Assembly (NCBI GenBank): GCA_035509615.1
Contig: DATJLK010000083.1
Coordinates: 4,269-68,268, forward strand
DNA from: AP-15 sp035509615
GTDB taxonomy: Bacteria > Pseudomonadota > Alphaproteobacteria > ATCC43930 > CGMCC-115725
Length of the DNA: 64,000 nucleotides
Reading direction: 5' to 3'
How positions within the stretch are numbered: the first letter of the stretch is position 1; each line of letters opens with the position of its first letter. Positions 25,592 through 35,074 of this stretch are shown piece by piece. Position numbers and translations under genes: made by a program. The notes beneath the pieces are model-generated. The model was not told the origin of the DNA and did no database searches. It saw only the letters and a list, made by a program, of their open reading frames with translations.

Positions 25592-26517
25592 GCCGCTGGC
25601 AACGCCGGCGGATCCTCGCGCAGGACGTCCTCGGCAAGGCTGTTGTCGACGGCCTGTTCGAACGATGCGCCGTGCCGGACAAAACCGCCGGAGACGAGGG
25701 CCGTCCGCAGCCGTTCATAGCCTACGCGCGGCAGGATCGGATTTTGCCCCCAGATCGCAAGCTCGCGATAGCGTGCGATCGCCGCGCGCATCAGCTGCGG
25801 CGACACCTCTGGAAAATAGGATTGGGCGGCCTCGGCCAGCATGTCAGGCGGGTTCGCATGCAGCCATTTTTGCGTGCGGTAGAGCGCGCGCACCAGCTTT
25901 TTGCACTCCTCGCGCTTTGCCGCGAGCACCGAGCGGCGCGTATAAAACGCGGTATAGGAAGTCGGCCCGCGCGATGCCGCGGCGTACCAGATATGGCCGT
26001 CGCCGGACGCAACAAGCTCCTCGACATAGGGTTGGAACAGCTGAACGACATCGATCTCGCCGCGGCGCAAGGCGAGCGTGTTGTGCGCCATCGTGCGGTC
26101 GGCGATGCGCGGCAGCCGATCGGGGTCGAGGCCAGCGCGGCGCAGATCATCCTGAAGGCACAACCAGGGGGTCGGCACCTCGCTGACGGTCGCGACCCGC
26201 CGGCCATAAAGATCGGCAAAGGCAAAATTCGGCCGCGGCTCACGCCCGACGAGAAAAAACGGGTCGCGGGTCACCGCCTCGCCGATACAGACGAGATCGC
26301 AGTCGGGCCGGGCTTCGTAGAGCTGATTGACCCGCATCGGCCCGCCCCAGCTGACATCGACCGTGCCGGCAAAGAGCCCGTCCGGTGCGTTCCCCGGCGA
26401 CGGCGCACTGGCGAATTTGACATCGAGCCCTTCGCGCGCGAAGGCGCCGAGCGCAAAGCACGCATAGAACGGCGCATAAAAGAGCCCGCGCAGCGTCTCC
26501 TGCAGAATGATCGCCAT
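25588..26517 (-). CDS. NMT1/THI5-like substrate-binding protein without signal peptide
   Basis: A 309-residue protein of the SsuA/THI5 type-II binding fold. Features are LRGLFYAPFYACFALGAFAR (family opening), DVSWGGPMRVNQL and VATVSEVPTPWLCLQDDLRR. No export signal precedes the fold, unlike transported binding proteins, and no ABC permease or ATPase is nearby. It could be a cytoplasmic sensor or enzyme-like relative. It is separated by 5 nt from the amidohydrolase gene upstream and overlaps the metallo-hydrolase start, so the three are surely co-transcribed. Confidence 0.8.
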   Translation of the reverse strand: MAIILQETLRGLFYAPFYACFALGAFAREGLDVKFASAPSPGNAPDGLFAGTVDVSWGGPMRVNQLYEARPDCDLVCIGEAVTRDPFFLVGREPRPNFAFADLYGRRVATVSEVPTPWLCLQDDLRRAGLDPDRLPRIADRTMAHNTLALRRGEIDVVQLFQPYVEELVASGDGHIWYAAASRGPTSYTAFYTRRSVLAAKREECKKLVRALYRTQKWLHANPPDMLAEAAQSYFPEVSPQLMRAAIARYRELAIWGQNPILPRVGYERLRTALVSGGFVRHGASFEQAVDNSLAEDVLREDPPALPAA

Positions 26518-26522
26518 CGTGT

Positions 26523-27752
26523 CTACCGTCTCGCCTGGAGGATGCGGAAGGCGGCGTCAGCAAAAACCCGAGCACCGAGGACGATATCATCCTCGCCCGT
26601 GTCTTCGGACCAGTGATGACTGACGCCGCCGAGGCTCGGGATAAACATCATCCCGGCCGGCATGCATTCCGCCAGCACCGCGGCATCGTGGCCCGCAGCG
26701 CTCGGCATCCGCAGGTGCAGCCCTGGGGCGTGATGTTCGGCCGCCGCCTCGATCGAAGCCTGAAAGCCGGGGTCCATCGGCGTTGGCGCGCTCCGCGCCA
26801 CCGGCTCGATCGCCACCCGGCACGGGCCCGACCGATTGGCGTCGGCGACCAGCGCTGACAGCGCGCTCTCGCAGGCGTCGAGATAGCCGAGATCGGGATC
26901 GCGAAACTGCAGCTGCATTTCGGCGTGGCCGGGAATGACCGACGGCGCGTTCGGCTCCAATCCCATGCGCCCGATCGTCCATACGGTGCGCGGGCCGGCG
27001 ATCTCGGCAAAGCGGTCATGGATGCGGGTCGCCAGCCGCACCATCGCCACCCCGGCATCCCTGCGCCTGACCATGCGCGTGGTTCCGGCATGGTTCTGCT
27101 CACCGGTAAAGCTGATCCGGAAATTGCGGATGCCGACGATGGTCTCGACAACACCGAGGTGCAGCCCGGATGCATCGAGGGTGTCGCCCTGCTCGATATG
27201 GGCTTCGAGATAGCCGATATGGCGCCCCGGCTCGACCCGTTCGCGGGCGCGGCCAGCAAAACCGGCCTCGGCGAGCGCCGCGCGCAGCGTCTTGCCGGTA
27301 TCGCGGCCGGTGATCCGGTCGATCTCGTCCTCGGTCAATCCGCCGATATAGGAGCGGCTGCCGAGATAGCTGCTGTAATGCCCTTCCTCGTCGGCCCAGG
27401 CGGCGACTTCGATGCCGAACCCGGCGCAATCGGGGTCTGCGGCAAAAGCGCGGGCGAGTTCGAGCCCATAGATCACGCCAAGAGCACCGTCGAGCCAGCC
27501 GCCATAAGGCTGGGTCTCGCTGTGCGAACCGATCAGCAGCCGGCGCTGCGCCTGCGGATCATAGGCGATAACATTGCCGACGCCATCGATGACCGGATCG
27601 AGACCGGCCTCGCGCAGCCGCCCGGCAAGCCAGTGGCGCGCGGCGACATCGTCAGGCGAATAGGTCGGGCGGTGGACGCCGGTCTTGTAATGCCCGAATT
27701 CGGCCAATCGCTTGAGATCGGCAACGACGCGCTCCCCATCAATGGTCGGCAT
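26523..27752 (-). CDS. M20 family amidohydrolase (N-carbamoyl-amino-acid hydrolase/allantoate amidohydrolase type)
   Basis: A 409-residue di-metal hydrolase. Metal ligands are visible: GSHSETQPYGGWLDGALG (His, Asp), AWADEEGHYSS (Glu pair), LEAHIEQGDTL (His) and GHDAAVLAE near the end. The dimer-lid motif is TGEQNHAGTTRM. The order matches HyuC/AllC/beta-ureidopropionase enzymes. The first metal position is GSHSET rather than GSHxDT, a change to note. Start ATG 27752 with AGGA just upstream. The long frame extension before it is non-homologous. First gene of the three-gene operon, so the pathway probably concerns a carbamoyl or ureido compound. Confidence 0.88.
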   Translation of the reverse strand: MPTIDGERVVADLKRLAEFGHYKTGVHRPTYSPDDVAARHWLAGRLREAGLDPVIDGVGNVIAYDPQAQRRLLIGSHSETQPYGGWLDGALGVIYGLELARAFAADPDCAGFGIEVAAWADEEGHYSSYLGSRSYIGGLTEDEIDRITGRDTGKTLRAALAEAGFAGRARERVEPGRHIGYLEAHIEQGDTLDASGLHLGVVETIVGIRNFRISFTGEQNHAGTTRMVRRRDAGVAMVRLATRIHDRFAEIAGPRTVWTIGRMGLEPNAPSVIPGHAEMQLQFRDPDLGYLDACESALSALVADANRSGPCRVAIEPVARSAPTPMDPGFQASIEAAAEHHAPGLHLRMPSAAGHDAAVLAECMPAGMMFIPSLGGVSHHWSEDTGEDDIVLGARVFADAAFRILQARR

Positions 27753-28060
27753 GTTTCCTGGCCTCGATTGTCGGCAGGCAGAGAACCCGGATCGGGTCGA
27801 TGCGATCTTGCGACCCGGACAGATGTTACCCATTTGGCCACTTCCGCGGAAGCGGGGGACGAACCCGACCCTCGATCTGCCGGCCCTCGGTTCCCGCATT
27901 CCCGCGCCCGCATTCCCGCGAACGACGAGGACGGCAGCGGATACGAGAGGCAAACCGTGCCACTCCTGCTCAGACTGGGCCTGACACAAGCTCGCTCCAG
28001 TTGCGCCCTCAAAAGACCGCCGCGGACGCATCCGGGTCTGGAGCCTGAGGCTCGGGCGGA

Positions 28061-29236
28061 TCAATACGATTTCGGCAGGCCGAGGACGCGCTCGGCGATG
28101 TGCGACAGGATCAGTTGCGGGCTGACGGGTGCGATGCGCGCGATCTGGATTTCGCGGAAATAGCGCTCGACATGGTATTCGCGGGCATAGCCCATCCCGC
28201 CATGGGTCATGACCGCGGTCTCGCAGGCGCGAAACCCGGCTTCGGCAGCACAATATTTTGCTGCGTTGGCATAGGCGCCAACCCGGCCCGCCTCCTCGCC
28301 GCGGTCATAGGCGGCCGCTGCGCGCAACACCATCAATTCGGCCGCTTCGAGTTCGATCCAGCGCTCTGCGAGCGGATGCTGGATCGCCTGGTTCTGGCCG
28401 ATCGGCCGGCCAAAGACCACCCGCTCCCGGGCATAGCGGGCGGCGCGGTTGAGCGCCGCGCGGCCGAGCCCGACCGCCTCGGCGGCGATCAGGATGCGCT
28501 CGGGGTTCATGCCGTGAAGGATGTAGTGGAATCCCTTGCCCTCCTCGCCGATCCGGTCGCACTCCGGCACTTCGAGCCCGTCGATAAAGAGCAGGTTTGA
28601 GTCCACCGCCTTGCGGCCCATTTTCGGGATCTCGCGGACCTCGACCTTGCGGCGGTCGAGATCGGTATAGAACAGGGTCATACCGAGCGACGGCCGCGAC
28701 GCCTGCTCTATCGGAGTGGTGCGCGCCAGGATCAGCATCTTTTCGGCGACCTGTGCGGTCGATATCCAGATCTTGCGGCCCGACAGCACATAGCGGTCGC
28801 CGCGGCGGTCGGCCCGGGTCTTCAGCCGCGTCGTGTCGAGCCCGGCATCGGGCTCGGTCACCGCAAAACAGGTTTTTTCTTCACCGGCGATCAATGGCGG
28901 CAGAAAGCGTCGCTTCTGCTCGTCGGTGGCGAAGACCACGACCGGGTGCAGGCCGAATATGTTCATGTGGATCGCCGAGGCGCCGCTGAACCCCGCACCC
29001 GATTCGGCGACCGCCTGCATCAGCACCGCCGCTTCGGTAATGCCAAGCCCGCTGCCGCCATATTCGCGCGGCATCGCGATGCCAAGCCACCCCGCCGCGG
29101 CCATCGCCCGGTGGAACTCGTGCGGAAACCCACCCTCGGTGTCTTTGGTGAGCCAATAATCGTCGCCAAACCGCGCGCACAACCGCGCCACCGCCACCCG
29201 GATCTCCCGCTGCTCGTCGGTCGCAGTGAAGGTCAT
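28061..29236 (-). CDS. Acyl-CoA dehydrogenase
   Basis: A 391-residue FAD enzyme of the ACAD family. N-terminal helical domain, then the FAD-binding strand FAVTEPDAGLDTTRLKTRA and WISTAQVAEKMLILART, and the C-terminal helical domain with RYARERVVFGRPIGQNQAIQ and THGGMGYAREYHVERYFREI. The usual catalytic Glu position near the end is in the GMGYAREY segment or on helix G. It cannot be fixed by eye. The gene appears monocistronic. Chain-length preference unknown. Confidence 0.93.
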   Translation of the reverse strand: MTFTATDEQREIRVAVARLCARFGDDYWLTKDTEGGFPHEFHRAMAAAGWLGIAMPREYGGSGLGITEAAVLMQAVAESGAGFSGASAIHMNIFGLHPVVVFATDEQKRRFLPPLIAGEEKTCFAVTEPDAGLDTTRLKTRADRRGDRYVLSGRKIWISTAQVAEKMLILARTTPIEQASRPSLGMTLFYTDLDRRKVEVREIPKMGRKAVDSNLLFIDGLEVPECDRIGEEGKGFHYILHGMNPERILIAAEAVGLGRAALNRAARYARERVVFGRPIGQNQAIQHPLAERWIELEAAELMVLRAAAAYDRGEEAGRVGAYANAAKYCAAEAGFRACETAVMTHGGMGYAREYHVERYFREIQIARIAPVSPQLILSHIAERVLGLPKSY

Positions 29237-29414
29237 TCCGCTCTCCGCCCCAGTGATCCCGGCATATCAGACCGCGGTCGTGCGAGATAGGGTTCCTGCA
29301 TCGGGCCGGATGCAAAGAACCGGCATGCCTAACTGAGGCCAGGAAAGTGGCTCCGCTTCCACCCCGCCGCTTCCGGTATCAACCCGTCGATCGCACGCCT
29401 ATATTCTCTGCCAC

Positions 29415-31496
29415 ATGCGACTACGGAGCACGGCCTTGCCGCTCGACATCCTGCCCAGCGTTTGCCCGCATGATTGCCCGAGTGCCTGTGCGCTCGAGGT
29501 CGAGCGCATCGACGGGAATCGGATCGGGCGGATCCACGGGGCAGCGAGCCAGACCTACACTCATGGTGTCGTCTGCGCCAAGGTCGCGCGCTATGCCGAG
29601 CGCCAGCACCATCCCGACCGGCTGTCGCAGCCGTTGCGCCGGGTTGGCGACAAGGGGGTCGGCCGCGCCGCGTTTGCGCCGATCTCCTGGAATGACGCGC
29701 TCGACGCAGTCGCCGAGCGGCTGACGCGGGCAGCGCAGCACCACGGCTCGCAAGCGGTGTGGCCCTATTACTATTCCGGGACGATGGGGCTGGTGCAGCG
29801 CGACGGCATCAACCGGCTGCGCCACGCGATGCGCTATTCGCGCGAGGATCTGACGATCTGCAGCATGCTGACCGCCACCGGCTGGCGCGCCGGCGTGGGC
29901 GCGCCGCGCGGTGTCGACGGCCGCGAAATGGCCAAAGCCGATCTGATCGTCGTCTGGGGCGGCAACCCGGTTTCGACCCAGGTCAATGTGATGGCCCATG
30001 TCACGACCGCCCGGCGCGAACGCGGCGCCAAACTGGTTGTGATCGATCCCTACCGCACCGCCAGCGCCGAGGTTGCCGATCTGCATCTCGCACCACTGCC
30101 CGGCACCGACGGCGCACTGGCCTGCGCCATCATGCATGTGCTGTTCAAGGAAGGTTACGCCGACCGCTCTTATATGGCGCGTTATGCCGACGACCCGGCC
30201 GGGCTCGAAACACATCTTTTGCCGCGCACTCCGGAATGGGCGGCGGCGATCACCGGCTTGCCTGAAGACACGATCGTCGATTTCGCCCGGCTCTACGGCC
30301 GCACCAGGCGCAGCTATATTCGCCTCGGCTATGGCTTTTCGCGCTCGCGCAACGGGGCGGCCCAGCTCTTTGCCGTGACCTGCCTGCCGACCGTCACCGG
30401 CGCCTGGGCCTATGAGGGCGGCGGCGCCTTGCAGTCGAACCACGGTCTGGTGGCGCTCGACCACACGTTGACCGAGGGGCTCGACATGCTCGATCGGTCG
30501 ACCCGCCGGCTCGATCAGTCGCGGATCGGACCGGTTTTGACCGGGGATCGCCGCGATCTCGGCGACGGGCCGCCGGTGACGGCCCTGTTCATCCAGAACA
30601 CCAACCCGGTCGTCGTCGCCCCCGAATCGGGTCTCGTGCGTCAGGGCTTTCTGCGTGACGATCTGTTCGTCTGCGTCCACGAGCAGTTCATGACCGAGAC
30701 CGCAGCGATGGCCGACATCGTGCTGCCGGCAACGACGTTTCTCGAACATGACGATTTCTACACCGCCGGCGGCCACACCTATCTGCAACTCGGGCGCGCG
30801 ATCCTGCCGCCTTATGCCGAATGCCGCTCGAACCATGACGTCATCTGCGCGCTGGCCGATCGTCTCGGGGCATGCCACCCGGGGTTCGCGATGACGGCGC
30901 TCGAACTGATCGACCATACCCTGCGCGCGAGCGGGCTCCCCGGTGTCACCGAGTTTCCCGAGAACGGTTGGCTCGATTGCCGCCCGCCATTTGAGACCGA
31001 CCATTTCCTCGACGGCTTTGGTCACGCTGACAAGAAATTTCATTTTCGCGCCGATTGGGCGGCACTCGGCCATGACCACGAACATCTGCCGGCCTTTCCC
31101 GACCATGTGGCGGTGATCGATGACGGCGATCCACAGCGGCCGTATCGGCTAGTCGCGGCACCGTCGCGCTCGTTTCTGAACACGAGCTTTAACAATACGC
31201 CATCGGGCATCGCCCGCGAGGGCCGGCCGACGGCGCTGCTCCACCCTGCCGCCCTTGCCGAGCTTGGCCTCGCCGATGGCGAGCGGGTGCGCATCGGCAA
31301 CGGCAAGGGCAGCGTCGTCGTTCATGCCCGGGCGTTTGACGGGCTGCAACCGCGCGTCGTGATCGTCGAAGGGATCTGGCCCAATCAAGCCTTTGAGGAG
31401 GGTTTCGGCATCAATTTGTTGACCAGCGCCGATCCAGGACTGCCGCGCGGCGGTGCCGTCTTTCACGACACCTCGGTGTGGCTGCGCCCGGCCTGA
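29415..31496 (+). CDS. Molybdopterin-dependent oxidoreductase with N-terminal 4Fe-4S cluster
   Basis: A 693-residue member of the DMSO-reductase superfamily. The cluster motif is CPHDCPSAC followed by GVVCAK about 30 residues later. LIVVWGGNPVSTQVN and KLVVIDPYRTASAEVADLHL bind the pterin cofactor. FIQNTNPVVVAPESG and DIVLPATTFLEHDDFY follow, then the C-terminal molydopterin-dinucleotide barrel (LHPAALAELGLADGERVRIG). No Tat signal is seen, so it is probably cytoplasmic. Relatives act as formate-dehydrogenase-like, acetylene-hydratase-like or unknown reductases. A VWA and a J-domain gene follow closely. Confidence 0.92.
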   Translation: MRLRSTALPLDILPSVCPHDCPSACALEVERIDGNRIGRIHGAASQTYTHGVVCAKVARYAERQHHPDRLSQPLRRVGDKGVGRAAFAPISWNDALDAVAERLTRAAQHHGSQAVWPYYYSGTMGLVQRDGINRLRHAMRYSREDLTICSMLTATGWRAGVGAPRGVDGREMAKADLIVVWGGNPVSTQVNVMAHVTTARRERGAKLVVIDPYRTASAEVADLHLAPLPGTDGALACAIMHVLFKEGYADRSYMARYADDPAGLETHLLPRTPEWAAAITGLPEDTIVDFARLYGRTRRSYIRLGYGFSRSRNGAAQLFAVTCLPTVTGAWAYEGGGALQSNHGLVALDHTLTEGLDMLDRSTRRLDQSRIGPVLTGDRRDLGDGPPVTALFIQNTNPVVVAPESGLVRQGFLRDDLFVCVHEQFMTETAAMADIVLPATTFLEHDDFYTAGGHTYLQLGRAILPPYAECRSNHDVICALADRLGACHPGFAMTALELIDHTLRASGLPGVTEFPENGWLDCRPPFETDHFLDGFGHADKKFHFRADWAALGHDHEHLPAFPDHVAVIDDGDPQRPYRLVAAPSRSFLNTSFNNTPSGIAREGRPTALLHPAALAELGLADGERVRIGNGKGSVVVHARAFDGLQPRVVIVEGIWPNQAFEEGFGINLLTSADPGLPRGGAVFHDTSVWLRPA

Positions 31497-31519
31497 GGCT
31501 CCGGCCCGAGGGATGTGCG

Positions 31520-32227
31520 ATGAGCGATGACGACCAGACGCTCCCGACCAAACGGCACTCGGCCGAAATCGCCGATTTTCTCGACAAGCTGAAGGCCGTA
31601 CCGGCGCGGTCCGGCGGCGGCCGCGGACGGCTGATTTTTGCGCTCGACGCCACCGCCAGCCGCGAGCCGAGCTGGGACCGCGCCTGTCGCATTCAGGGCG
31701 AGATGTTCGAAGCGACGGCGGCATTGGGCGGTCTCGAAATCCAGCTGGTGTTTTATCGCGGCTTTGCCGAATGCAAGGCAAGCCGGTGGATGACCGGCGC
31801 TGACGAACTGCACCGGGTCATGCGACGCGTCCATTGCGTCGGCGGCGAGACCCAGATCGAACGGGTTCTGACCCACGCCATCCGCGAGACCGGCAAGCGG
31901 CGGGTTAACGCTCTCGTCTTTGTCGGCGACGCGATCGAGGAACCGGTCGATCGGTTGTGCCGGCTCGCTGGAGAGCTGGGACTGTTAGGGGTGCCGATCT
32001 TTCTGTTTCACGAGGGCCGCGACCCGATTGCGGCCGCCGCCTTTCGACAAATCGCCAACCTGTCGCGAGGCGCCTATCTGAGTTTTGATCTTGCCAGCGC
32101 CGGGCGGCTCAAGGAATTGCTCGCCGCCGTCGCTGTCTATGCAGCAGGCGGCTATCGCGCGCTCTCAGCCTATGGCGAACAGAAAGGCGGCGCCGTATTG
32201 CAGCTGACCTCGCAACTCCAGCGGTAA
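31520..32227 (+). CDS. VWA-domain protein
   Basis: A 235-residue protein with a MIDAS-type motif DATAS in RLIFALDATASREPSWD (about residues 35-51), a conserved GGETQIERVLTHA loop and FVGDAIEE. No signal peptide, so it is cytoplasmic. GAGG lies 8 nt before ATG 31520. The longer upstream frame would overlap the oxidoreductase gene. It is followed by the J-domain gene after 7 nt. A VWA plus membrane J-protein pair suggests a chaperone or assembly role, perhaps for the preceding molybdoenzyme. That link is inference. Confidence 0.8.
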   Translation: MSDDDQTLPTKRHSAEIADFLDKLKAVPARSGGGRGRLIFALDATASREPSWDRACRIQGEMFEATAALGGLEIQLVFYRGFAECKASRWMTGADELHRVMRRVHCVGGETQIERVLTHAIRETGKRRVNALVFVGDAIEEPVDRLCRLAGELGLLGVPIFLFHEGRDPIAAAAFRQIANLSRGAYLSFDLASAGRLKELLAAVAVYAAGGYRALSAYGEQKGGAVLQLTSQLQR

Positions 32228-32234
32228 GCCGCCG

Positions 32235-32975
32235 ATGCTGTTCCTGCTCGGCGGTGTGGCGTTGCTCGCCGGGTTTTTGCTGCTCGTTTATTCGTTTGTC
32301 AATGCCGACCCGGTCCGGCTCGCCCGCAATCTGAAATGGACGGGTATCGGCATCGCTGCGGTGGCGGTGATTGCGCTGTTGCTGTTTCCGCCCGCCCGCG
32401 AACTCGCGGCATTGCTGTTTCCGATTGCGATGTCGATGCCGCTCTTATCCAGGATTCGCAGGCTCCTCGACCGTGTGCGCGCACCGCGCGGCGGACAGAG
32501 CTCGACAGTGACGACCGATTTTTTGCGCATGACCCTCGACCATGACACCGGCACGATGACCGGAACGGTGTTGCGCGGTCAATTCGCCGGGCTGCGGATC
32601 GAAGAGATGGGGGTTGGCGATCTTTTGGCGCTGTTGCGAGAATGCCGGGCGCAGGACGAAGAAGGCGCGCAACTGATCGAGGCCTATCTCGATCGGCTGC
32701 ATCCCGAATGGCGCGACGAATTTGCCGGCGGGCGTCACAGCGCCGGTACAGGAGGCCGCGCCGAGGCCGCCGGCAGCGGGGCGCAGCCGGCGGGCACCGA
32801 CATGACGGTCGATGAAGCCCGCGCGATCCTCGGTCTCTCTCCCGGCGCCACAGCGGCGGAGGTCAAGGAGGCGCACCGCCGGCTGATGGTCAGATTGCAC
32901 CCCGACCATGGCGGCTCGGATTACCTCGCGACCCAGATCAACCGCGCCCGCGACGTGCTGCTGCGGCAGCGCTGA
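32235..32975 (+). CDS. Membrane-anchored J-domain (DnaJ-like) protein
   Basis: A 246-residue protein. The N-terminus has about three hydrophobic helices (LFLLGGVALLAGFLLLVYSF, then TGIGIAAVAVIALLLF). A soluble linker follows, and the C-terminal J-domain carries ILGLSPGATAAEVKEAHRRL and the HPD signature in RLHPDHGGSDY, which stimulates DnaK ATPase. The C-terminal J-domain with N-terminal anchor resembles the TIM14/Pam18 layout common in alphaproteobacteria. It is tightly spaced after the VWA gene. Confidence 0.88.
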   Translation: MLFLLGGVALLAGFLLLVYSFVNADPVRLARNLKWTGIGIAAVAVIALLLFPPARELAALLFPIAMSMPLLSRIRRLLDRVRAPRGGQSSTVTTDFLRMTLDHDTGTMTGTVLRGQFAGLRIEEMGVGDLLALLRECRAQDEEGAQLIEAYLDRLHPEWRDEFAGGRHSAGTGGRAEAAGSGAQPAGTDMTVDEARAILGLSPGATAAEVKEAHRRLMVRLHPDHGGSDYLATQINRARDVLLRQR

Positions 32976-32978
32976 CCC

Positions 32979-33317
32979 CTATACGCAGTCGAAAAACGCG
33001 AAGCGTTCGCCGACGCCGAGGCCCTCGTGATAGGTCCGGCGCAATTTTGCGACCCTGCCGTGCTCGGCGCAGGCTTTTTGCGCGAGGTGGGTCGCCTCGT
33101 CGAGCCCGTTCGCGATGCCGTCATATCGGATCGAGACATGGGTCTCGTCACCCTCGACGATCTGCACCGGATCGCAGCCGGCGAGCAGCAATAGACCGAG
33201 AAAGGGCCAGATTGCCCAGCGCGCGACTGGCCTTCTGCGCAAACGAGGCTTTCTGGCGTCGCACTTCTGCGGCTGGCCGGGATGCTGTATATCTTGTTTA
33301 TGATAGCTATCGATCAT
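32979..33317 (-). CDS. Small putative lipoprotein, unknown function
   Basis: A 112-residue product with a lipobox (FLGLLLLAGC, Cys about residue 48) after an Arg-rich n-region. The mature part is about 65 residues with two further Cys (KACAEH and the terminal FFDCV) that could form a disulfide. The n-region is long, so the true start may lie inside. Convergent with the J-domain gene (3 nt between stops). Confidence 0.65.
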   Translation of the reverse strand: MIDSYHKQDIQHPGQPQKCDARKPRLRRRPVARWAIWPFLGLLLLAGCDPVQIVEGDETHVSIRYDGIANGLDEATHLAQKACAEHGRVAKLRRTYHEGLGVGERFAFFDCV

Positions 33318-33484
33318 GATTTACTACGTGCCGCGATGCCTGCTCGGCGCGCCGAGATAGGGCAAGATCCGCCGCGTCGGTTGTTGCCGGGTCGTCCCGC
33401 ACCGACGAGCCGCCAGCGGTACCGGCACGAGTCGTACTCTCCAACGCGCTCCACCGCAGGTTGCCGGTCGCGCGAGGATCGCCG

Positions 33485-34888
33485 ATGCGCCTGAACCTGT
33501 CGCGTCAGGCCTTGGTGCCATTTGTCGTCGCTTGCGCAATGTTCATGCAAAACCTCGATTCGACCGTGATCGCGACCGCACTGCCGACGATCGCGCATTC
33601 GCTCGGGGAAAGCCCGCTTCGGCTTAATGTCGCGATCACCTGTTATTTGCTGAGCTTGGCGGTATTCATCCCGATCAGCGGCTGGACGGCGGATCGGTTT
33701 GGCGCGCGCCGCGTCTTCAGTCTGGCGATCGTGGTCTTCACCCTCGGTTCGATATTTTGCGGGGTCTCGACCACGCTTCCCGAACTGGTCGGCGCGCGCA
33801 TTTTGCAAGGCATGGGCGGTGCATTGATGGTACCGGTCGGCCGCCTCGTGCTGTTGCGCACGGTAGCCAAATCCGACCTCGTGCGGGCGATGTCTTTTGT
33901 CAGCGTCCCGGCGCTGATCGGTCCGGTCATGGGGCCGCCGCTTGGCGGTTTTATCGTCACCTATGCGTCGTGGCGTTGGATCTTTTTCATCAATATCCCG
34001 ATTGGAGTGCTCGGCATCATCCTTGTCAACCTGCTGGTCGGTGATTTGAAGGAAACCGGACGGCGCCCCCTGGACCGCAGCGGCTTTGTGCTGACCGGTG
34101 TCGGGTTGGCCTCGCTCGCCTTCGGGTTCGAGAATGTCGGCCGTGGCGCGCTGCCGACCGCTGCCGTGATCGGCATGTTGGCGGCGGGGGTGATCTGCCT
34201 GACGCTCTATGTCCGTCATGCACGGCAGGTGTCACATCCGATAATCGATCTCGCGTTATTCGAGATCCCGACCTACGCACAGGCCTCGGTCGGCGGGTTC
34301 CTGTTCCGAATGGGTCTCGGCGCGCTGCCGTTTCTGCTGCCGTTGATGCTGCAGGTGGGGTTTGGGCTCAGCGCCCTGCATTCGGGGCTGTTGACCTTTG
34401 CTAGCGCCGCCGGCGCCATGCTGATGAAGACGTCGGCGGTCAAGATCCTGCGCACCTTTGGCTTTCGTATCGTCTTGGTCGGCGACGCGATCATCAGCGC
34501 CGGGTTTTTGCTGGGCTACAGCCTGTTCCGCCCCGACACGCCGCATTTTGTGATCTTTTTCGCGCTGCTGGTCGGCGGCTTTTTCCGATCGCTGCAGATG
34601 ACCAGCATCAATACTTTGGGCTATGCCGACGTGCCGCCGAACATGCTCAGCCGCGCCACCAGCCTGTCGAGCATGGCGCAGCAATTGTCGCAGACCGCTG
34701 GCATCGCCACGGCGGCATTGCTGTTGCACACGGTCCTGATGCTGCATGGCGGGACGAGCCTGACCGCTCCCGATTTCTACCCGGTGTTTGTCGGCGTGGC
34801 GATGATCTCGTTGTTGTCGGTGCCGTTCTTTTTGAGGATGGCGCCCGACGCCGGCGCCGAAGTCAGCGGCCGCGCCGCCGCCCGGTAG
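33485..34888 (+). CDS. MFS transporter, DHA2 family (EmrB/QacA type)
   Basis: A 467-residue inner-membrane drug:H+ antiporter. It has about 14 hydrophobic segments. Motif D1 (NLDSTVIATALPTIAHSL), motif A (SGWTADRFGARRVF), motif C (VPALIGPVMGPPLGGFIV) and WRWIFFINIPIG match 14-helix DHA2 proteins. Start ATG 33485 with GAGG 7 nt upstream. The frame extends 24 nt further. No adaptor (EmrA) or TetR gene is adjacent, so the substrate is unknown. Confidence 0.92.
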   Translation: MRLNLSRQALVPFVVACAMFMQNLDSTVIATALPTIAHSLGESPLRLNVAITCYLLSLAVFIPISGWTADRFGARRVFSLAIVVFTLGSIFCGVSTTLPELVGARILQGMGGALMVPVGRLVLLRTVAKSDLVRAMSFVSVPALIGPVMGPPLGGFIVTYASWRWIFFINIPIGVLGIILVNLLVGDLKETGRRPLDRSGFVLTGVGLASLAFGFENVGRGALPTAAVIGMLAAGVICLTLYVRHARQVSHPIIDLALFEIPTYAQASVGGFLFRMGLGALPFLLPLMLQVGFGLSALHSGLLTFASAAGAMLMKTSAVKILRTFGFRIVLVGDAIISAGFLLGYSLFRPDTPHFVIFFALLVGGFFRSLQMTSINTLGYADVPPNMLSRATSLSSMAQQLSQTAGIATAALLLHTVLMLHGGTSLTAPDFYPVFVGVAMISLLSVPFFLRMAPDAGAEVSGRAAAR

Positions 34889-35074
34889 CGCGCCTTCGGC
34901 TGTTGCGGGGAAAATGCGCTCTCCTATACTCGCCGACCCAACATCCGTGGCGCGCGTCGAGGGCGGGTTGCGGCGGTTTCCCGGCTTTCTCAAGCTCGCC
35001 TATCACCCCCGCCGAAGATGCGCCCGCCGGCGACCGCCGGCGGTCGGGGAACCCGGCTCGCCCGCCCTCCCCGG

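Noticed and set aside
29421..31106. 561-codon minus-strand frame opposite the molybdopterin oxidoreductase
   Set aside because: Antisense shadow; the plus strand has all cofactor-binding motifs.
35024..35043. Strong GC hairpin (CCGCCGGCG with CGCCGGCGG) downstream of the GST gene
   Set aside because: A self-complementary GC-rich run with a two-base loop and no T-run. It could be chance in such composition, so it is not listed as a terminator.
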